64,000 nucleotides of DNA from Galeopsis tetrahit (GCA_963675135.1 OY776131.1:28511881-28575880); one strand, 5' to 3'. Counted from the stretch's first letter, positions 23,451 through 35,178 are shown. Translations and numbers: made by a program. The notes: generated by a model not told the origin, from the letters alone.

Positions 23451-24715
23451 TCAAACAAAGAACTTCTTCAAGTGGCAGACGTTCCAAAGATGGGCTATCT
23501 CGTTCCCATCCATGTCCTACAGCTTGTAAGCTCCTCCGTTCAGCACCTGGACAACTTTATATGGTCCCTCCCAGTTGGGGTCCATCTTTCCAGTATGCTT
23601 CAAAGCATCAGCCCTTCGAAGGACCAAGTATCCAACGTCGAATGACCTCAAGGTCACTCTCTTATCATAGGTAGCTTTGATTCTGCTCTTATACTTCTCG
23701 GCTCGAAGACGAGCCATTTCCCTTTCCTCTTCAATCAAATCAAGTGCTTCTCTCATCAGCACCTCGTTTTGTTCTTCATCAAATCTGGCAATTCTATGGG
23801 ATTCGACTCCCACCTCTACCGAGACCACAGCTGAGGTACCATACACCATCTGGAATGGCGACAATCCAGTGGCTGTTCTAGGACTTGTTCTGTAAGCCCT
23901 TCGAACTCTTCGATCCAGGTTCCTCCCACCTTCTCTAGGTGAGTGCGTATTCCCCCCACAATGGTCTGGTTGGTCACTTCAATCTGACTGGCTTGGGGAT
24001 GTGCGACTGAAGTAAACCTCTAGATTATCTTCTGCTCTCGACACCAGGTTTGAATTAGCCTCCCGTTGAACTGAGTGCCGTTATCCGACACTAGAATTCA
24101 CGGGATTCCAAACCTGCAGTTAGTGTGATTTCCAAAGAACCGTATCACGTTCTCTTCCTCAATTTTGACTAGTGGGGCAGCCTCTACCCATTTGCTGAAA
24201 TAATCAACGGCAACGATCAAAAATTTCTTTTGCCCTGCCGTAGGTGGAAAAGGTCCCACAAGGTCCACTCCTCACTTGGTAAAAGGGCAAGGTGAGTACA
24301 TTGCGCCCATTTCTTTAGCGGGCAAGTGTATAAGTGGGCCATTCTTTTGGCAAGGTTCACATCTCTTCACGAACTCTTTGGCATCTCGCGCCATGGTGGG
24401 CCAATAATATCCGACCCTTAATGCTTTTCTCAAGGTTGCTTTGGCGCCTTCATGGCTACCTCTTGAACCCTCATGTATTTCTCGAATCACATGATCTCTC
24501 TAACTCTTCGAGAGGCATCTCAGGTACGGGTGGGTAAATGACTTCTTGTACAATCGCCCACCTATAAGAACATATCTCAATCTCATCAGTTTTACCTTTT
24601 TGGAATCTCCAAGAGCTAGCTCGGCTCTCAATGCTTCGAGAATTTCTCTTCTCCAATCCTCCCCTTCTTCAAGAGCCTCCACAATAGGGCCTGTCACTTC
24701 ATTCTCAGCCATCAC
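23451..24715 (-). pseudogene. Ty3/gypsy integrase remnant, copy 2
   Basis: It aligns with copy 1 (offset about 22,197 bp). Zinc-binding motif His-x-His-x-CxxC is complete here (H at 24452-24454), and the core keeps SDNGTQF with the catalytic Asp at 24083-24085. It shares with copy 1 the stops at 24098-24100 and 24272-24274. It has a private TAG near 23514-23516 in the C-terminal part, plus other stops. So both copies derive from one already defective sequence, and copy 2 is the less decayed at the active site. Confidence 0.85.
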
Positions 24716-25432
24716 CAGCGTTATTTTCCCTTACCCCTCTAAGTCAGTGGAGCTGGCAAGTTTAGATAAGCTGTCGGTCCTCATATCCTCTTCTCTCGGT
24801 ATCTAGCAAACCTCGAACCCATGAAACCTGCTCTTTAGGCTCATGACACGTTCTTGGTAGGCCACCATCTTCTCGTCTTTGGCTTCATATTCTCCTCTAA
24901 TCTACTGAACCCTGAGCTGAGAATCAGAGAAAACCATCACTCTCTGAGTTCCAAGCTCCACGACCATTTCAGCTCCTCTAATCAACGCTTCATACTCAGC
25001 TCCGTTGTTAGAAGTCCGGAACTTAAATCTCACAGCAAACTGGATTTCCAACCCCTGGGGGTCGATCAACAGATTTAACACAATCCCATCTCCATATCCA
25101 TTCAGGTACACAGAGCCGTCCACGAATATTTTCCATTCGTCAATCTCGTCAAACCTGGTGGTTTCTTGAATGAAATCCGATAGGGCCTGAGCTTTGATAG
25201 CCTTCCGAGGCTCGAATTCAACATTGTACTCTTGTAATTCTACGACCCATTTGACCATCCGTCCAAATAAATCCGCTCTACCAATTACCTGCCTTAGAGT
25301 GTAATTAGTGCGAACAATAATTTTATATGACAAAATATAAGGACGTAACCTTCGAGCTGTAATCACCACAGCCAAAGCCGCATTCTCAATTTCCGAGTAT
25401 TGGATTTCAGCACCTTGGATGATCTTGCTCAC
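24716..25432 (-). pseudogene. Tat-type RNase H region, copy 2
   Basis: An uninterrupted minus frame (25432-24902, 176 codons) covers the end of the native gypsy RNase H (ARRLRPYILSYKIIVRTNY, then MVKWVVELQEYNVEFEPR). It then covers the archaeal-type RNase H with IFVDGS, NNGAEYEAL and FSDSQL, the D-E-D acidic residues. The dual RNase H order is the mark of the Tat lineage. It breaks at 24900 with a stop in the last third. The equivalent of copy 1 at 2606-3290. Confidence 0.82.
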
Positions 25433-25680
25433 ATAATAGATCGGCTCCTAGGTGTAGTAACTTCTTCTTCTTTCATCAATGCAATACTCTAAAATGTATC
25501 CCTTGGGGAGGGCTTCGTCAGCTGGGCAAGGTGAGTTTCAGCTCCTCAAATGCTTTCTAGCATTGTTCGTCCCACTCGAATTTGGATCCTTTTCGCAAGG
25601 TCTTGAAAAAGTGTTGGATTTTCTCTGCAGATAGGGCATTGAACCTGCTCAAGGCTGCAATTCAGCCATTCAGGGATGAG
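25433..25680 (-). pseudogene. RT/RNase H connection of gypsy copy 2
   Basis: With frameshifts the minus strand reads RT C-terminal phrases such as FFKTLRKGSKFEWDEQC followed by KAFEELKLTL, typical of the gypsy RT to RNase H junction. It includes two stops. The element is truncated at about 25680, next to a poly-A run; the rest of RT, protease and gag is missing. Confidence 0.7.
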
Positions 25681-26010
25681 AACAAAAAAAAAAAAATGTA
25701 AATTCTAAGAAAATGCAAAAAATAGAAAGAGAGAAATGTGAGATGCCGTCAGAAAGAAAAGATTCAGAAATAGTAATTAAGGGTAGATATATATAGAATT
25801 AAGTGATACTCAATCCGCGTCCCAAGAAAATATGTAATTAATGAGGAGAAAAAAAACTTAACAGACCCAAAGTTAGTCAACCGTTAGTTGACCTTAGTCA
25901 ACCCTAGCGATATTAGCCTCAGTAACTATTTTCCTATTAAAAAATATTATTAAAAATTAAAAAAATGTAAAAAATTCTAAATGTGTAAATTAAAAAAATG
26001 TAAAAAAAAT
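25681..26010. other. AT-rich spacer, no gene
   Basis: AT-rich text with a short GTTAGTC / GACCTTAGTC run at 25868-25905. Nothing coding is seen. Confidence 0.5.
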
Positions 26011-27294
26011 CTGAATTGTATAAATTATAAATAAAATTCTAAAAATTAATTAAAGGGGTATAAAAATCCTATTAAAAAATAAAAAATTAAAATATACTTA
26101 AAATTAAAACAAAAAATATTTCTACCAAAACTAACATATAAAAAAAAATATACTATATAAATTATAAAATTTGAAAAATAAAAATTCTAAAATGAGTAAA
26201 TTCAAAAATCTAAAAATTAACAAATTATAAATAAAAAATAAATTAATTTAAATTTACATTTAATTATATACTAAATAACAGGACCTCGCGTTTTCCAGTA
26301 GAAACATCCCCTACACCATTCACGCACACGACCTTTTTAAGTACTCCGTCATCTGGATTCTGGTGGCCTCGCGATGGCGCAACCTCCGTAAAGCGCTGAA
26401 CTCCAACATTTTCTCCGATTCACGCCTCGATGCGAACCAGAACCTCTGGAGCCGGAAAGTGCAGAAGTTAATCTCTTATTGCAGGAAAAGTAGTCAGAGC
26501 AGAGACGGCGTGGACATCGGCCACGCCGCCTTCCGTACTTGGTTAAATCTTCTCTCCAACACCCTTTTCTCGAAGGATCTGACGGATCCGTACTCGGATT
26601 TCGCTAAGGAATTCAAGGATCTGGTGTGGAATATCACGGTGGAGGCCGGGAAGCCGAATTTGGTCGATTTTTTTCCGTTTCTTCATAAAATTGATCCCCA
26701 GGGAATTCGACGTTGCATGGCCGTTTTGGGAAGGTGATTGAGCTTTTTAGTTGGTTTAATCAATGAAATATTGTAGAAAGGAAAATCGCAAAACACTGAA
26801 TCGAACGATGTAATTGATGTGCTCCTTAACGCCAATAACGAAAGCCCAGAAGAAATCAATCGTACTCACATTGAACGCATTTTCTTGGTCAGTTCTTCGT
26901 TAATACATCCCCTTTTCATTGCGTTGCATATACGTCGCCCTTTTGCAGAAATATTCAATTTCAACTGAGTATAATATGTAATAAATACATAATACTTTAT
27001 TTAGTATATATTTAAATGTAAATTTAAATTAATTAGTTTTTTTTATAATTTGTTAATTTTCAAATTTTCAAATTTACTCATTTTAGAATTTTTATTCTTA
27101 GAATTTTTTAATTTTTATTTTTCAAATTTTATAATTTATAAAGTATATTTTTTTTAATGAGTTTTTTTTTTTTAATCTGTTAGTTTTGGTAGAAATATTT
27201 TTTGTTTTAATTTTAAGGATATTTTAATTTTTTAATCGGATTTTTATACCCCTTTAATTAACTTTTAGAATTTATTTATAATTTATACAATTTA
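26011..27294. mobile_element. Inverted-repeat unit around a P450 fragment
   Basis: The left arm (26011-26280) and right arm (26996-27294) are inverted copies. CTGAATTGTATAAATTATAA at the left outer end pairs with the reverse complement of TTATAATTTATACAATTTAG at the right outer end, and AAAGGGGTATAAAAATCC on the left pairs with its complement at about 27237-27255. Between the arms lies about 715 bp, most of it a CYP76 fragment. Long AT-rich TIRs around a host-gene piece suggest a Pack-type DNA transposon. No clean target duplication was found, so the class is inferred. Confidence 0.6.
26282..26891 (+). pseudogene. CYP76-family cytochrome P450 fragment
   Basis: From 26282 one plus frame stays open to about 26737 and reads like the B- to F-helix part of a CYP76 P450: RWRNLRKALNSNIFS (C-helix WxxxR), AAFRTWLNLLSNTLFS, then EAGKPNLVDFFPFLHKIDPQ. 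After a frameshift the family text resumes at 26783-26891 (DVIDVLLNANNESPEEINRT). About 200 of roughly 500 residues are present; membrane anchor, oxygen-binding helix, ExxR and heme Cys loop are missing. P450s of this family oxidise monoterpenoids or diterpenoids in the ER membrane; this copy cannot. The GTG at 26363 is not a real start. Confidence 0.85.
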
Positions 27295-27312
27295 GTATTT
27301 ATTTTTCATTTA

Positions 27313-29061
27313 TGTCACGTGATTTTACCAACACGCTCCTCTCAAGTATAAGAGGATTGTAGTAATAAAAGTAATGTCCTGTTAAATTATCGATCCACGA
27401 GACTAGATTGATCAAGTAGCTTTAGTGCTATGTATTATTTTTTTGAAAATATTGAGAATTCATGGTTTGAGCAAATAAATGTAAATTAAACTTTCAATTA
27501 ACAACTAATGATAAGCAATAACTAAAATGATAATGATGTAAATCAAGTGATGAGAGATAGTGTTCGGGTGTTCGTCCTTGTGTGGAATCGATGTTAATAG
27601 TCGACTTCTATGTGTATTTCATTGGATGAACTTGGTAGAAGCAATCACTAATGCATATATATATATATATCTCATAAGGTACCTAGGATCGAGAGGATGA
27701 ATAGAGGCGTTCTTACCCGGGTAATCACACAACTAGGGGGTTCTACTTTATCTAAATTAAACTAAACTAATCCATAATAATGTTTTCCCACTTGAATACT
27801 AACAACCAAGCTCCTATGGCCTTCTCACTAATCACTCAAATTCTCATTCAAGCAATTAATGTAGATAAATGGGGTTCTAATGAAAATTACTCAACTCTCA
27901 TTGCGATAACCCAATATTTACTCATTCACTCGATTCCCAACCCTCGATTATACTATCTATCCCAATTAACCAACTCTCGTTTCATTAATTGAGCTTCCCA
28001 TATAACATACTAATTGGATTCTAGCAAATAATCTATTAAAACCCATAAACCTAACCAATATACCCTCCAATGAATTCCACAGCCAAAATCAAGCTAAGAG
28101 CATTAATTTCATCACAATTCTACAACACCCAAACACCAAAATGCTTAGCTCATGGCTAATTTAAGGAAATTAAGGGAGAAAAGTGAGAAAATAAACATAC
28201 CCATGCTTGATAATAACAAAATACTAAAATTAAATTAAGATATCACCTCTTGTCTTGCAAAATATGAAATAAACCTTGAGTAGCATCAACAAAATCTTCA
28301 ATCTCTTTCTTGAAATGAAATTACAACCTCAAATATGAACTAATCTATGGAAATCCACTAAATTCTATGGCTAAAACTAATTGAAATGAGTTAAAGATTG
28401 TGAAATTTGGATTTGGGGAGCTTGAAAACTCTTCCAATGGCTGTCTCCTTCTTCAAAACGAAAATTGGGGCTTATATATCCTTCCAATTAAGCTTGGCAC
28501 GTGTCCCTAGGTCAAAGGGAAGAAAACAAAAAAAATCAGCAGGGCACGACCGTGCACGGGGCTCGGCCGAGCTGCTAGTGCCAAAAGCGTGCACGCGATT
28601 TTCATCCTCAGGGGCTCGGTCGTACATATGTCTCGGTCGTGCACTTCTACTTTTCTACACGCGTTGAGCTCGGCCGAGCTAGGAGCTCGGTCGTGCTCTT
28701 TGATTTCCAATTGGATGCTGTGTCGAGCACGTCCAGCTCGAGCTAGAGGCTCGGTCGTGCTCCTCCTCCGTGCTCTTCTATTTTGTGCATATCTTTTACT
28801 TCGGGTGTCCGATCGGCTCGATTCTTATCTCATTTTGACCCTCTCATCAATGATTTTCATGTGGTTGAATCTTTGGATTGATCCAACGGCTGGATATTTC
28901 GTGGTTTGCTTCGAAACTCCTCGTTTTACCTAAAAATCAAACAAGAATGTTCGTGTATCAAAATTTCGAGAATTAACCCACAATCACACGATTCTTGCAA
29001 GAATAACTTGATATTTAAAGCACAATTCATCCACAAATTTGAGAAATCTCACGACTAATCA
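27313..29061 (-). repeat. Athila-type 3' LTR with TATA box
   Basis: Minus strand TGATTAGTCGTGAG (29061) to CACGTGACA (27313), 1749 bp. It is related to the solo LTR at 4822-7777. A GC-rich patch of CTCGGCCGAG and CGGTCGTGC words (28530-28770) lies before a minus-strand TATA box GATATATAAG (28471-28480), and a donor-like GGGTATGTTT lies downstream at about 28195-28204. This is the layout of U3 enhancer, TATA, R and U5. The frames called in the GC-rich patch are not genes. Confidence 0.8.
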
Positions 29062-29077
29062 CCCCCCCCCCCCAAAC
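29062..29077 (-). other. Athila polypurine tract
   Basis: Twelve Cs followed by AAACT on the plus strand give AGTTTGGGGGGGGGGGG on the minus strand, directly before the LTR start TGATTAG. The neighbouring text (minus: GGGACAAGCAATTTTTTTAG) is typical of Athila 3' ends. Confidence 0.88.
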
Positions 29078-31203
29078 TAAAAAAATTGCTTGTCCCTAAG
29101 CAAAAAAAGAAAAGAACAAAGGAGAGTGATTGTGAAGAATTTGAACTATGGACTCAACTAAAGCAATGATATGATCAAGTGAGCTTCCAATGAACAATTA
29201 TCAACCATGAACTCCCCTACCATCTTCATACAAGTTGTGATTAAAACAAGGCAAAATCAAACACTTGATTCACAATCCTCACAAGAAGTGTTTCCCTCAT
29301 TCACACAAGTAAATTGAGGTTATGTTTTCACTCATCAATTGAATCACATCACATAATCACCATAAGTTTGCCACAAATCTCATCTATCTACCACTTGTTA
29401 TATTTGACAACAGGATCAAAAGGACTTTGATTCGGACGTAACGTTGGCTCTTTGGAAACGGTGGGAAGAATTTTAGAAAATGTGACTCGACTAGTGGAGG
29501 ACAATGAACAAGTTTTTTCATTTCATTCAAACCAAACTATCCACCATCCTCACTTTTCTTTTCATTCTCAAAAATTTTTCTTCCTTTGTTTTTCAAGAGT
29601 CAACTTTTGCTCTTAAGCACATGTTTTTGAGAGATTACCTCTTTGGTTTTTTTTAGTGATTATCTACTCAAAATTATAAAATTTGGAAAACTTTCACACA
29701 CTAATACTACCACTTTCTTTTAATACTATACACCAAAATTTGAGTGCCAAAATGTCTTATTTGCCCTTGTATCTCATTTACCAAAAATTGAAAATAAATT
29801 CAACACTTCAAAATGTCTTATCACTCTCTCACGTCTCCTTCTCATCACTTTATTCTCTCCCCAACCACAATGAGATGCAGCTCATTCTCTCTCCTCCATC
29901 ATTATTCAAACTCTTTCTCTCTCTCTAAAGTGAGAATTTCTCTTCATCTTTCTACTATTCTCATCAATGACACTCTCCCAATCCAACCCTTCAATATTAT
30001 ATTAATTTCTCTCTCATCCACCTATACAATTTACAATTCAACCCAAATTTCATTTTATCATACTTCATCAATGACACTGACCCAACCCAACCCAAAAATA
30101 ATAATAATTTTTTAAATACATATTATATTATTAATTTTTACTAAATTGGTATATAAAAATTACTTGATATTCTAAATTTATAATTATAATATGAATTTTT
30201 TTATCACACACTTAAAATAAATAATGAACTTAATAACAAAATTAAAATTACAAGATTTGAAAATACGAAATTGAAAAGCAATAATAAACAAGCTACAAAT
30301 AGAGAAAACAAAAATTTTAGTTTGTGCTTCAAAACAACTCGATATTGGACTCTATTTATAAATAATTTTTTTTTTACGAATTTTGATATATATATTTTTA
30401 TTTAATACATATTATCTTCAATATCTACAAATCTAATTATATCACACAAAAAATCACAACAACCAATAGAATAGTGACACATGTCACATTATTCACACTT
30501 AAATTATTAAGTGACACTAGGTTGGATGACCAACCCAATGTCATGCCATCTTGACATCCAACCAATATTTTAATATTAATTTGGTGACATTTTGCTATGA
30601 CATTATGCAAAATGTCACCAATGAACATGGTCTTATATGTGACGGAAAAGTTCTCTCCTCCCGGCTTCGTCTTCTAACAGCGCTGCCAAAACCCCTCCTC
30701 TGCGTTTCACTGCCGCCGTCGGGGTTTGAAGACAGAGAGGCCGCCGGATTTGTAAGAGGTTCGCCGCGAGTCTGCGACGGTTTGTAGAAGGCGGCGACGC
30801 CGTTTGAAGAAAAAAGTGTCGATTTGTAGAAGATAGTGATGGGGGTTGCGTCGACGTTCCGATGAATCCTCCGTTTTTGTCGACGCCTCTGACGGCGGTT
30901 GCGTTGGCCTTGGTGTTTGAAGCCCATTAGTGTTCGCAAGAAGAAGGCGTTGTGGCTAAATCTATAATAGTGGGCTTTTTTTTGGAAAGCCTAGATCTTT
31001 GAAATGAGGATTTTCTTTGTATCTTTGTAGTATAAGTATTGGTCTGAGTTCATTCTTTGTTTTCTTCTTTGTTTTTCTTCATTTTTGGAAACCCTAAATC
31101 TATGAAAAATTGAAATAATCGTTTAATTTGTTTTCCTCCTACTGTTCACTAATGTCATAAATTTGTGCCTACAACCCCACTTCTCTCTAAATTTCTCTCT
31201 TAG
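29078..31203. other. Athila 3' UTR and unassigned insert, no gene
   Basis: 29078-29650 reads as Athila 3' untranslated sequence. From about 29650 the composition changes and the text cannot be tied to Athila. 30440-30640 has short inverted words (GGTGACATTTTGC / GCAAAATGTCACC) suggesting a MITE-like piece. 30650-30960 is a CG-rich stretch resembling a gene 5' leader, with no convincing ORF. The insert seems to continue beyond the CACTA element to about 35780. Confidence 0.4.
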
Positions 31204-32192
31204 CACTACAAAATATTACTGAAAAGGCATCGGCAAATGGCAACGGCAGGCCGGCCGATGCGAAAAGGGGACGGCATTTAATGCCCGATGCAAAATGGCA
31301 TCGGCAGTGGGCCCCGATGCGAAATGGCATCGGCATTTAATGGCCGATGCAAAATGGCATCGGCAGTGGGCCCCGATGCCATTTGGTAACGGCCCCCCCG
31401 ATGCAAAATGGCATCGGCAGTGGGCCCGATGCCTTCCCCGATGCCCTAACTGAGTATAAATCGACCACCCCTCTCTTTCAGAACGTAACAGCCGCAACCC
31501 CCCTCCCCCAAACCTCCATTTTTGCGATTTTTTCACCTCCACACTAAAAAATCACCTTCGTTTGCGGATCGAACTCGGTTTTTGGCCATTTGTGTTCTAC
31601 ACTTCGACGGGAGCATTTCTACGGTAATTTTTTTCGTTTTCATTGGTTAAATTTGAAGTTATATGTGTATATATAGTTTTAGTATATATATGCATATATG
31701 TTGTATGTATATATACAATTGTTAGAAGAATTGTTAATTTTTATGTATGCATGTGTTAATTGTTAGAATTTATAAATTGTTAATTAATTATGTTGTGTTA
31801 GGCATGTATTTATATGTACGTATGTTTTAATAATTAAGTTATATGAATTTATTTGTTAATTAGGGTGTTAGAATTATATTTGTGTTATATGTCTATATGA
31901 ATTTATTTGTTAATTAGGGTGTTAGAATAATTATTAGAATATAATTAGAATTATATTAATTGATTTTAATAGAGTTGGGAAATGAGACGTTGGTTGTTTG
32001 TGTGTTGTAGCTAGACGTCGATTGACATGGATTATTACTTTGTTAGACAATGTTATCTAAATATTAATTCCTTAATTATATTCCTTATTTATATTTTAGT
32101 GTTAATCGTTACAGTGATGTTCATATATAATGTTTTTTAATTGTTACAATTAATGTTCAATGTTAATAATGTTTTAATGTTCATTTTGACAG

Positions 32193-33357
32193 ATGAGTGG
32201 TCGTCGACATGGTTCTGGACATGGCTCTGGGCAGGGTTCTTCTGCACAGGGTTCTTCTGGACATGGGCGAGGTAGAGGTAGAGGTAGAGGAGAGTCGGTG
32301 GATGAGACACCGACTGTGTAGATACCACATGGTTTTTATATGCCCGATATGACTTCGATAATGTTGCCCCAGATGCCCGGAATGAACCCACATTCCTATT
32401 ACACTCAGGTGCCTCAGGTGCCTCAGTTTCCTCATATGGTTCCACATCCACAGGAATAATCCCCTCCACCGATACATTCGCCAGTTAGACCTCCGTCTGT
32501 CGGGACACAGGCCAGCATGTCGACTGATGCACCCGACAGTCGCATCCGACTATTTATCTACCGGGATACGTAAGTGTATTATATTTAAATTTCATTAGAC
32601 GTATGTATAACATGTTTATTAATAATTTTTTATTTATTATAAAATACGTGTAACAGGTTGATGCCTTCAAATTTAATTTCGAGGACGATCAGATCGATAA
32701 TGTACCGGAATATGGAGCTTGGTGCACACGCCTGGGCTATGGTATCACCCGGCACGGTACAACGGTGGTGGGATACATTCTAGGTATAAAATAACTTTAC
32801 ATTAACATTTTGTTATTTTGTTATATTAATTCGTTAATTAATTTTTTTTTGCAGACCGAGGTCAGGTGGGACCCTGAAGCCACATCTTCTACAGAGGTGT
32901 ACCGACTCTTTCTTCAAAGAGCTGCAAGTCGGTACACTAACATGTTATCAAAAATCAAGAAGGCGTGGGTGAAGGATAACAAGAGGCCGAGGTGGGATGT
33001 GCATGTTTGGAACGACTTAGTTCGTCACTGGAACAATCCCGAAACAATTAAGAAGAGCGAGCAGGCTCGTAAGAACCGCTTATCCGAGCCTGGAGGTCCG
33101 GGTACTGGCCATGGTACTCATAAAGGCGGAGTTCGTGGAGCAGCAGAGGTCGCACGGCGCATTGTAAGTATTTGTGGTCAATTATATATAATTAATTTTA
33201 GTTAATTATTTAGTTTATTTATTCGTATATGTCTTCGATTCAAAATACAGGAGGAGAGGATGGGACGCCCTGCATACGACTAGGAGATAGTTGAATATTA
33301 CCACCGTTACGAAAACGGGACATACACTTGTGGCCATATGGGTGATTTACTTGTAAG

Positions 33358-33412
<55 letters not shown>

Positions 33413-33983
33413 CAAATATATATTTAATTGTACTTGAAAATGTATTAATCCACTTTTAAATGTGCACGTATAGGGCCAGATGCAGGACGAGATCACCAAT
33501 AATACTACAAGAGATCCGTCAGATGAACCTAGTTCAGAGGATGGTTCCCAGGCCCCACCTATACCCGAGATGTCTGAACTGTACGTGAAGAAGGTCGGCA
33601 GGTCTCATGGACGTGTTAGGGGCCTTGGACAAGTAGGCAAGAACAGACGGGTCTCCTCCGATCCTGGCGAGACGTCAAGTGGTACGGCTTATGGACGATT
33701 CACCCAGGAAGACATGAACAGTGCTATTGCTGAAGAACGGAGAGTCAATGAAGATAGAGAGCAACGCTTACTGGAACAAATGCGGCAGCAGGAGGAGCGC
33801 TTACGCAAGCATTTTGAGGAGCAGCTTGCAATGATGATGGGACAGATGGGTGGGATGGGTCAGATGGGTGGGATGGGTGGGGAGCCGAGGCCGCCGAGGC
33901 CGTCGGGGGCGTCGCACAACGTTCATGATAGTAGCCAGGTTCAGGATGATACTGAGGATGATGGTGATGGTGATGAGGAGTGA
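32193..33983 (+). pseudogene. Transposase_24-like gene of CACTA element
   Basis: A spliced plus-strand gene. Exon 1, from ATG 32193 to a GTAAGT donor at about 32571, has a Gly/Ser/Arg-rich start (GHGRGRGRGR) and in-frame stops at 32319-32321 and 32457-32459. The following exons are about 32658-32787, 32854-33163, 33251-33352 and 33475-33983. Exon 32854-33163 is the clearest Transposase_24 match: RWDPEATSSTEVYRLFLQRA, then KKAWVKDNKRPRWD and a basic RKNRLSEPGG. A TAG lies at about 33283. The last exon has a charged coiled-coil segment (AEERRVNEDREQRLLEQMRQ) and a repeated Met/Gly MGQMGGMG stretch, ending at TGA 33981-33983. The family is thought to bind the element's subterminal repeats. Three nonsense codons make this a pseudogene. 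Confidence 0.78.
33365..33411. repeat. (AT)n microsatellite in an intron
   Basis: An uninterrupted TA dinucleotide run of about 47 bp lies between two exons of the Transposase_24-like gene. Likely length-polymorphic. Confidence 0.95.
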
Positions 33984-34763
33984 TACATTTTTATATTACT
34001 TTGTTACGTGTGATGTTATTATATTACATTGACGTTGAGGATTAATTTTTATTTTAATGTTGTGTGTGATGTTATTTTAATTGACGTGAACATGCTAATT
34101 ATGATTATAATTAATGTTGTTTGTGATATGATATTATTTTAATTGAAAATGAACTAGAGAATAATTTTATAATAGATGAAAATATTTTTAATTATATGGA
34201 TAAGTGAATTCATATTTTTAAATGGATAAGTGAAAATAATTATATATATTTAATGTTGTGAATTGAAAATTAGAATGAATTTAAATGATGTGATTAGAAT
34301 AAATTTAAATGTATAAGTGAAAATAATTATATTCAATGTTGTATGTAATTATAATGTTGTGAAATTAAAAATTAGAATGAATTTAAATAGTGTGAATTGA
34401 TACCGTAAATAAATTATTTAATTTGAAAAATATAATTTAGAAATAATTATGATATGCTTTGATAAATAATTTAATAAGCAACAATTAAAGATAGAATGGA
34501 TTGAATTAATTAAAGAATTAAAATGTTGTAAATTGAGGATTAAAATAAATTTAAATAGTGTGAATTGATACCGTAAATAAATTATTTAATTTGAAAAACA
34601 TAATTTAGTTAATTTGAAAAACATAATTTAGAAATAATTATGATATGCTTTGATAAATAATTTAATAAGCAACAATTAAAATTAGAATGGATTGAATTAA
34701 TTAAAGAATTAAAAACTCAAATTAAATTGAATATATATTAATTGCATTCACAACATGTCGACT
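33984..34763. other. AT-rich 3' part of CACTA element, no gene
   Basis: AT-rich with internal duplication: the phrase GTGTGAATTGATACCGTAAATAAATTATTTAATTTG and the following text occur twice (about 34390 and 34558). No coding potential. Confidence 0.6.
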
Positions 34764-34948
34764 AAAAGCTCCTAGCCTAAACGGCACACAGGGGGCGCTC
34801 AAAGGCCTTCGAGACCGCGAGGTCCCGAGTTCGAACCCCACAAATCGCGAAAATGGCCAGATTTCCGAAAAATGGGGTGGCCCAGCGGTGGGGGGTGGGT
34901 GTTGGTGGCCTATCGACCTGGGTTCGAAACCCAGTTTCGGCTTTTTTA
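34764..34948 (+). other. Two tandem tRNA-like (pol III promoter) units
   Basis: Unit 1 has an A-box-like TAGCCTAAACGG (34773-34784) and a B-box-like GAGTTCGAACCCC (34827-34839). Unit 2 has TGGCCCAGCGGT (34878-34889) and GGTTCGAAACC (34921-34931), the latter inside a perfect T-arm hairpin CTGGGTTCGAAACCCAG. A T-run at 34942-34947 could stop pol III. It resembles a tRNA-derived SINE head or tRNA pseudogenes. No cloverleaf could be closed by eye. Confidence 0.45.
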
Positions 34949-35178
34949 AATTTTAATAAAAAGGCATCAGCAAAATGGCATCGACAATGGGCTCCGATGC
35001 CATTTGGCAACGGTAGTGGCCCCGATGCCATTTGGTAACGGCGGTTGCCTCGATGTGAAATGGCATCGGCAGGTCGCCGTTACCAAATGGCATCGGCACA
35101 CTGCCGTTGCCTTCATCTTTGGGGACGGCAGATCCGATGCCTTCCCCGATGCCATTTCTCCATTATTTTGTAGTGTAG

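Larger units (their letters stand above)
31204..35175 (+). mobile_element. Second CACTA element with TSD TAG
   Basis: It begins CACTACAAAATATTACTG at 31204 and ends in the inverted ATTATTTTGTAGTG at 35175, with TAG duplicated at 31201-31203 and 35176-35178. Subterminal arrays of GATGCCATTT / AAATGGCATCGGC units lie at 31225-31445 and 34970-35155. Inside is only a TNPA/Transposase_24-like gene; no TNP2 is present, so it depends on another element. Its termini and subterminal words differ from those of the CACTA at 8886-18720, so it is a different family. Confidence 0.95.

Noticed and set aside
26363..26737. A complete small gene starting at 26363
   Set aside because: The start is a GTG inside a longer open P450 frame that begins before it, and the family's N- and C-terminal parts are missing.
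28407..28933. Overlapping ORFs in both strands of a GC-rich patch
   Set aside because: They lie in the U3 part of an Athila-type LTR, and the GC-rich CTCGGCCGAG words open frames by chance.
31216..31547. His/Cys/Arg-rich repetitive ORFs (CRCHFA repeats)
   Set aside because: They are translations of the GATGCCATTT subterminal array of the CACTA element.
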